Shown here piece by piece: positions 63,375 to 64,000 of a stretch of DNA of 64,000 nt. The notes under the pieces were generated by a model that saw only the letters and a program-made list of their open reading frames with translations, made no database searches and was not told the origin of the DNA. A program made the translations under genes and the position numbers. Source of the stretch: Granulicella sp. L60 (GTDB lineage: Bacteria; Acidobacteriota; Terriglobia; Terriglobales; Acidobacteriaceae). Position 1 is the stretch's first letter. Each line of letters starts with the position of its first letter. Where the stretch lies: NCBI RefSeq assembly GCF_009765825.1, contig NZ_LMUR01000020.1:126994-190993 (forward strand), in the 5' to 3' direction.

Positions 63375-64000
63375 CTACTTTGCCATTTTATCGAGGTGCC
63401 GATAGCCATCGGTGGCGATGAAGGCGGTGAGAAAGATGGTGAAGTTATAACTGGCGTGGATGAGTGTAGAGGCAAGGACCGAGCGCAGACGAAGACGAAC
63501 GGCACTGAGAACGAGGGAGACGCAGAAGAGCAGCAACAGCACAGGCCAGGCGTAGGAGACCTGCTGGCCGTGAAGGGCAGCGAAGAAGATACTGGTGAGC
63601 ACGGCGGAGAAGATGTAGGCGGGCATGGTGATCTTGTTTGAGGAGTTCCAGAGATCGCGCGCGGCTGAAGTGCGGGGGAGGGCGATCCAATCGTAGGCGA
63701 TGGCGAAGGCGGGGAGAAGGAATCCGCGAAAGCCGATCTCCTCAAATAGAGGCGCGAGAAGGGTGCCGAAGATGGTGATGAGCCACACGTCGGCTGGAGT
63801 GCGGAAGAAGTCGTCCATGGGGATATTCTTCGGCATGGTGGCCAAGGATGAGGCTGCCTGTACAACAAGTGAGAGGGCGATGCCGATGGGGATTAGTTTG
63901 AAGGCGTTGCGGCGCACGGCATCAGGATTCGCCTGAAGGCCTTCGGGGAATGGGCGCTTCCACAGAAGGGGAAAGATAAGCCAGGAGATAGCGATGGTTG
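63375..64000 (-). CDS. CPBP-family intramembrane metalloprotease (5' end outside window)
   Basis: The frame is open from the window edge to the stop at 63375, giving about 208 visible residues. The CPBP/Rce1-like motifs are present: E-E-x-x-x-R in FEEIGFRGFLLPA, F-x-x-x-H in IFFAALHGQQ, and H-x-x-x-N in IHASYNFTIFL, the glutamate and histidines of the glutamic-type active site. At least five hydrophobic helices are seen. An internal GTG at 63917 exists, but upstream codons (for example ISWLIFPLLWKRPFPEGL) look coding and membrane-like, so the gene continues beyond the window. Role unknown. Confidence 0.88.
   Translation of the reverse strand, partial: TIAISWLIFPLLWKRPFPEGLQANPDAVRRNAFKLIPIGIALSLVVQAASSLATMPKNIPMDDFFRTPADVWLITIFGTLLAPLFEEIGFRGFLLPAFAIAYDWIALPRTSAARDLWNSSNKITMPAYIFSAVLTSIFFAALHGQQVSYAWPVLLLLFCVSLVLSAVRLRLRSVLASTLIHASYNFTIFLTAFIATDGYRHLDKMAK

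Overview
The window reads as a chromosome segment of an Acidobacteriota bacterium, most likely class Terriglobia (an Edaphobacter/Granulicella/Terriglobus-like soil bacterium). This is inferred from high G+C, a secreted protein of the acidobacterial VWFA-related type (15298-17109), a bacillithiol-synthesis gene (bshA), many secreted sugar-active enzymes, and compact genes with frequent GTG/TTG starts. There is no rRNA, prophage, transposase or CRISPR array; one tRNA-Arg is present.

Layout. 1-7909: the end of signal peptidase I, then a mostly minus-strand block with glycolytic genes tpiA, pgk and gap, interrupted by a Rid-family protein, a lipoprotein, an SDR and a PPOX-fold protein. 8064-12670: plus-strand genes for a P-loop kinase, a three-gene quaternary-amine-type ABC importer, a DUF1203 protein and a DinB-fold protein. 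12639-22553: membrane and acyltransferase genes, the VWFA-related protein, ribA, a LytS-like histidine kinase, and bshA paired with a YdjC-type deacetylase. 22554-30144: a GH3 beta-glucosidase, a VOC protein, a lipoprotein, and a redox/two-component island made of a cNMP-type histidine kinase, a receiver-TrxR-like fusion and a LuxR regulator without its phospho-acceptor. 30317-42349: P5C dehydrogenase, a giant GH18-NodB-GT2 fusion, a GT39-like protein, DUF92, a beta-propeller lipoprotein, an ECF sigma/anti-sigma pair and tlyA. 42364-46861: AsmA, an alpha/beta hydrolase and nadK. 47223-51685: an iron-uptake operon (FTR1-DUF2318 fusion, two FtsX-type permeases, ATPase). 51881-64000: a histidine phosphatase, tRNA-Arg, an L-fucose utilisation cluster (IclR regulator, GH29 fucosidase, L-fucose dehydrogenase, LutB), an MscS channel, an SDR, glgX and a partial CPBP protease. 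This last part has visibly lower G+C than the rest.

The most striking points are a six-member family of about 160-194 bp palindromic intergenic repeats; the three-enzyme GH18-NodB-GT2 polypeptide; the receiver/thioredoxin-fold/TrxR-like fusion with no redox cysteines, divergent from a regulator with a dead receiver; and the FTR1-DUF2318 operon, whose likely promoter carries an IscR/Rrf2-like palindrome between its -35 and -10 boxes.
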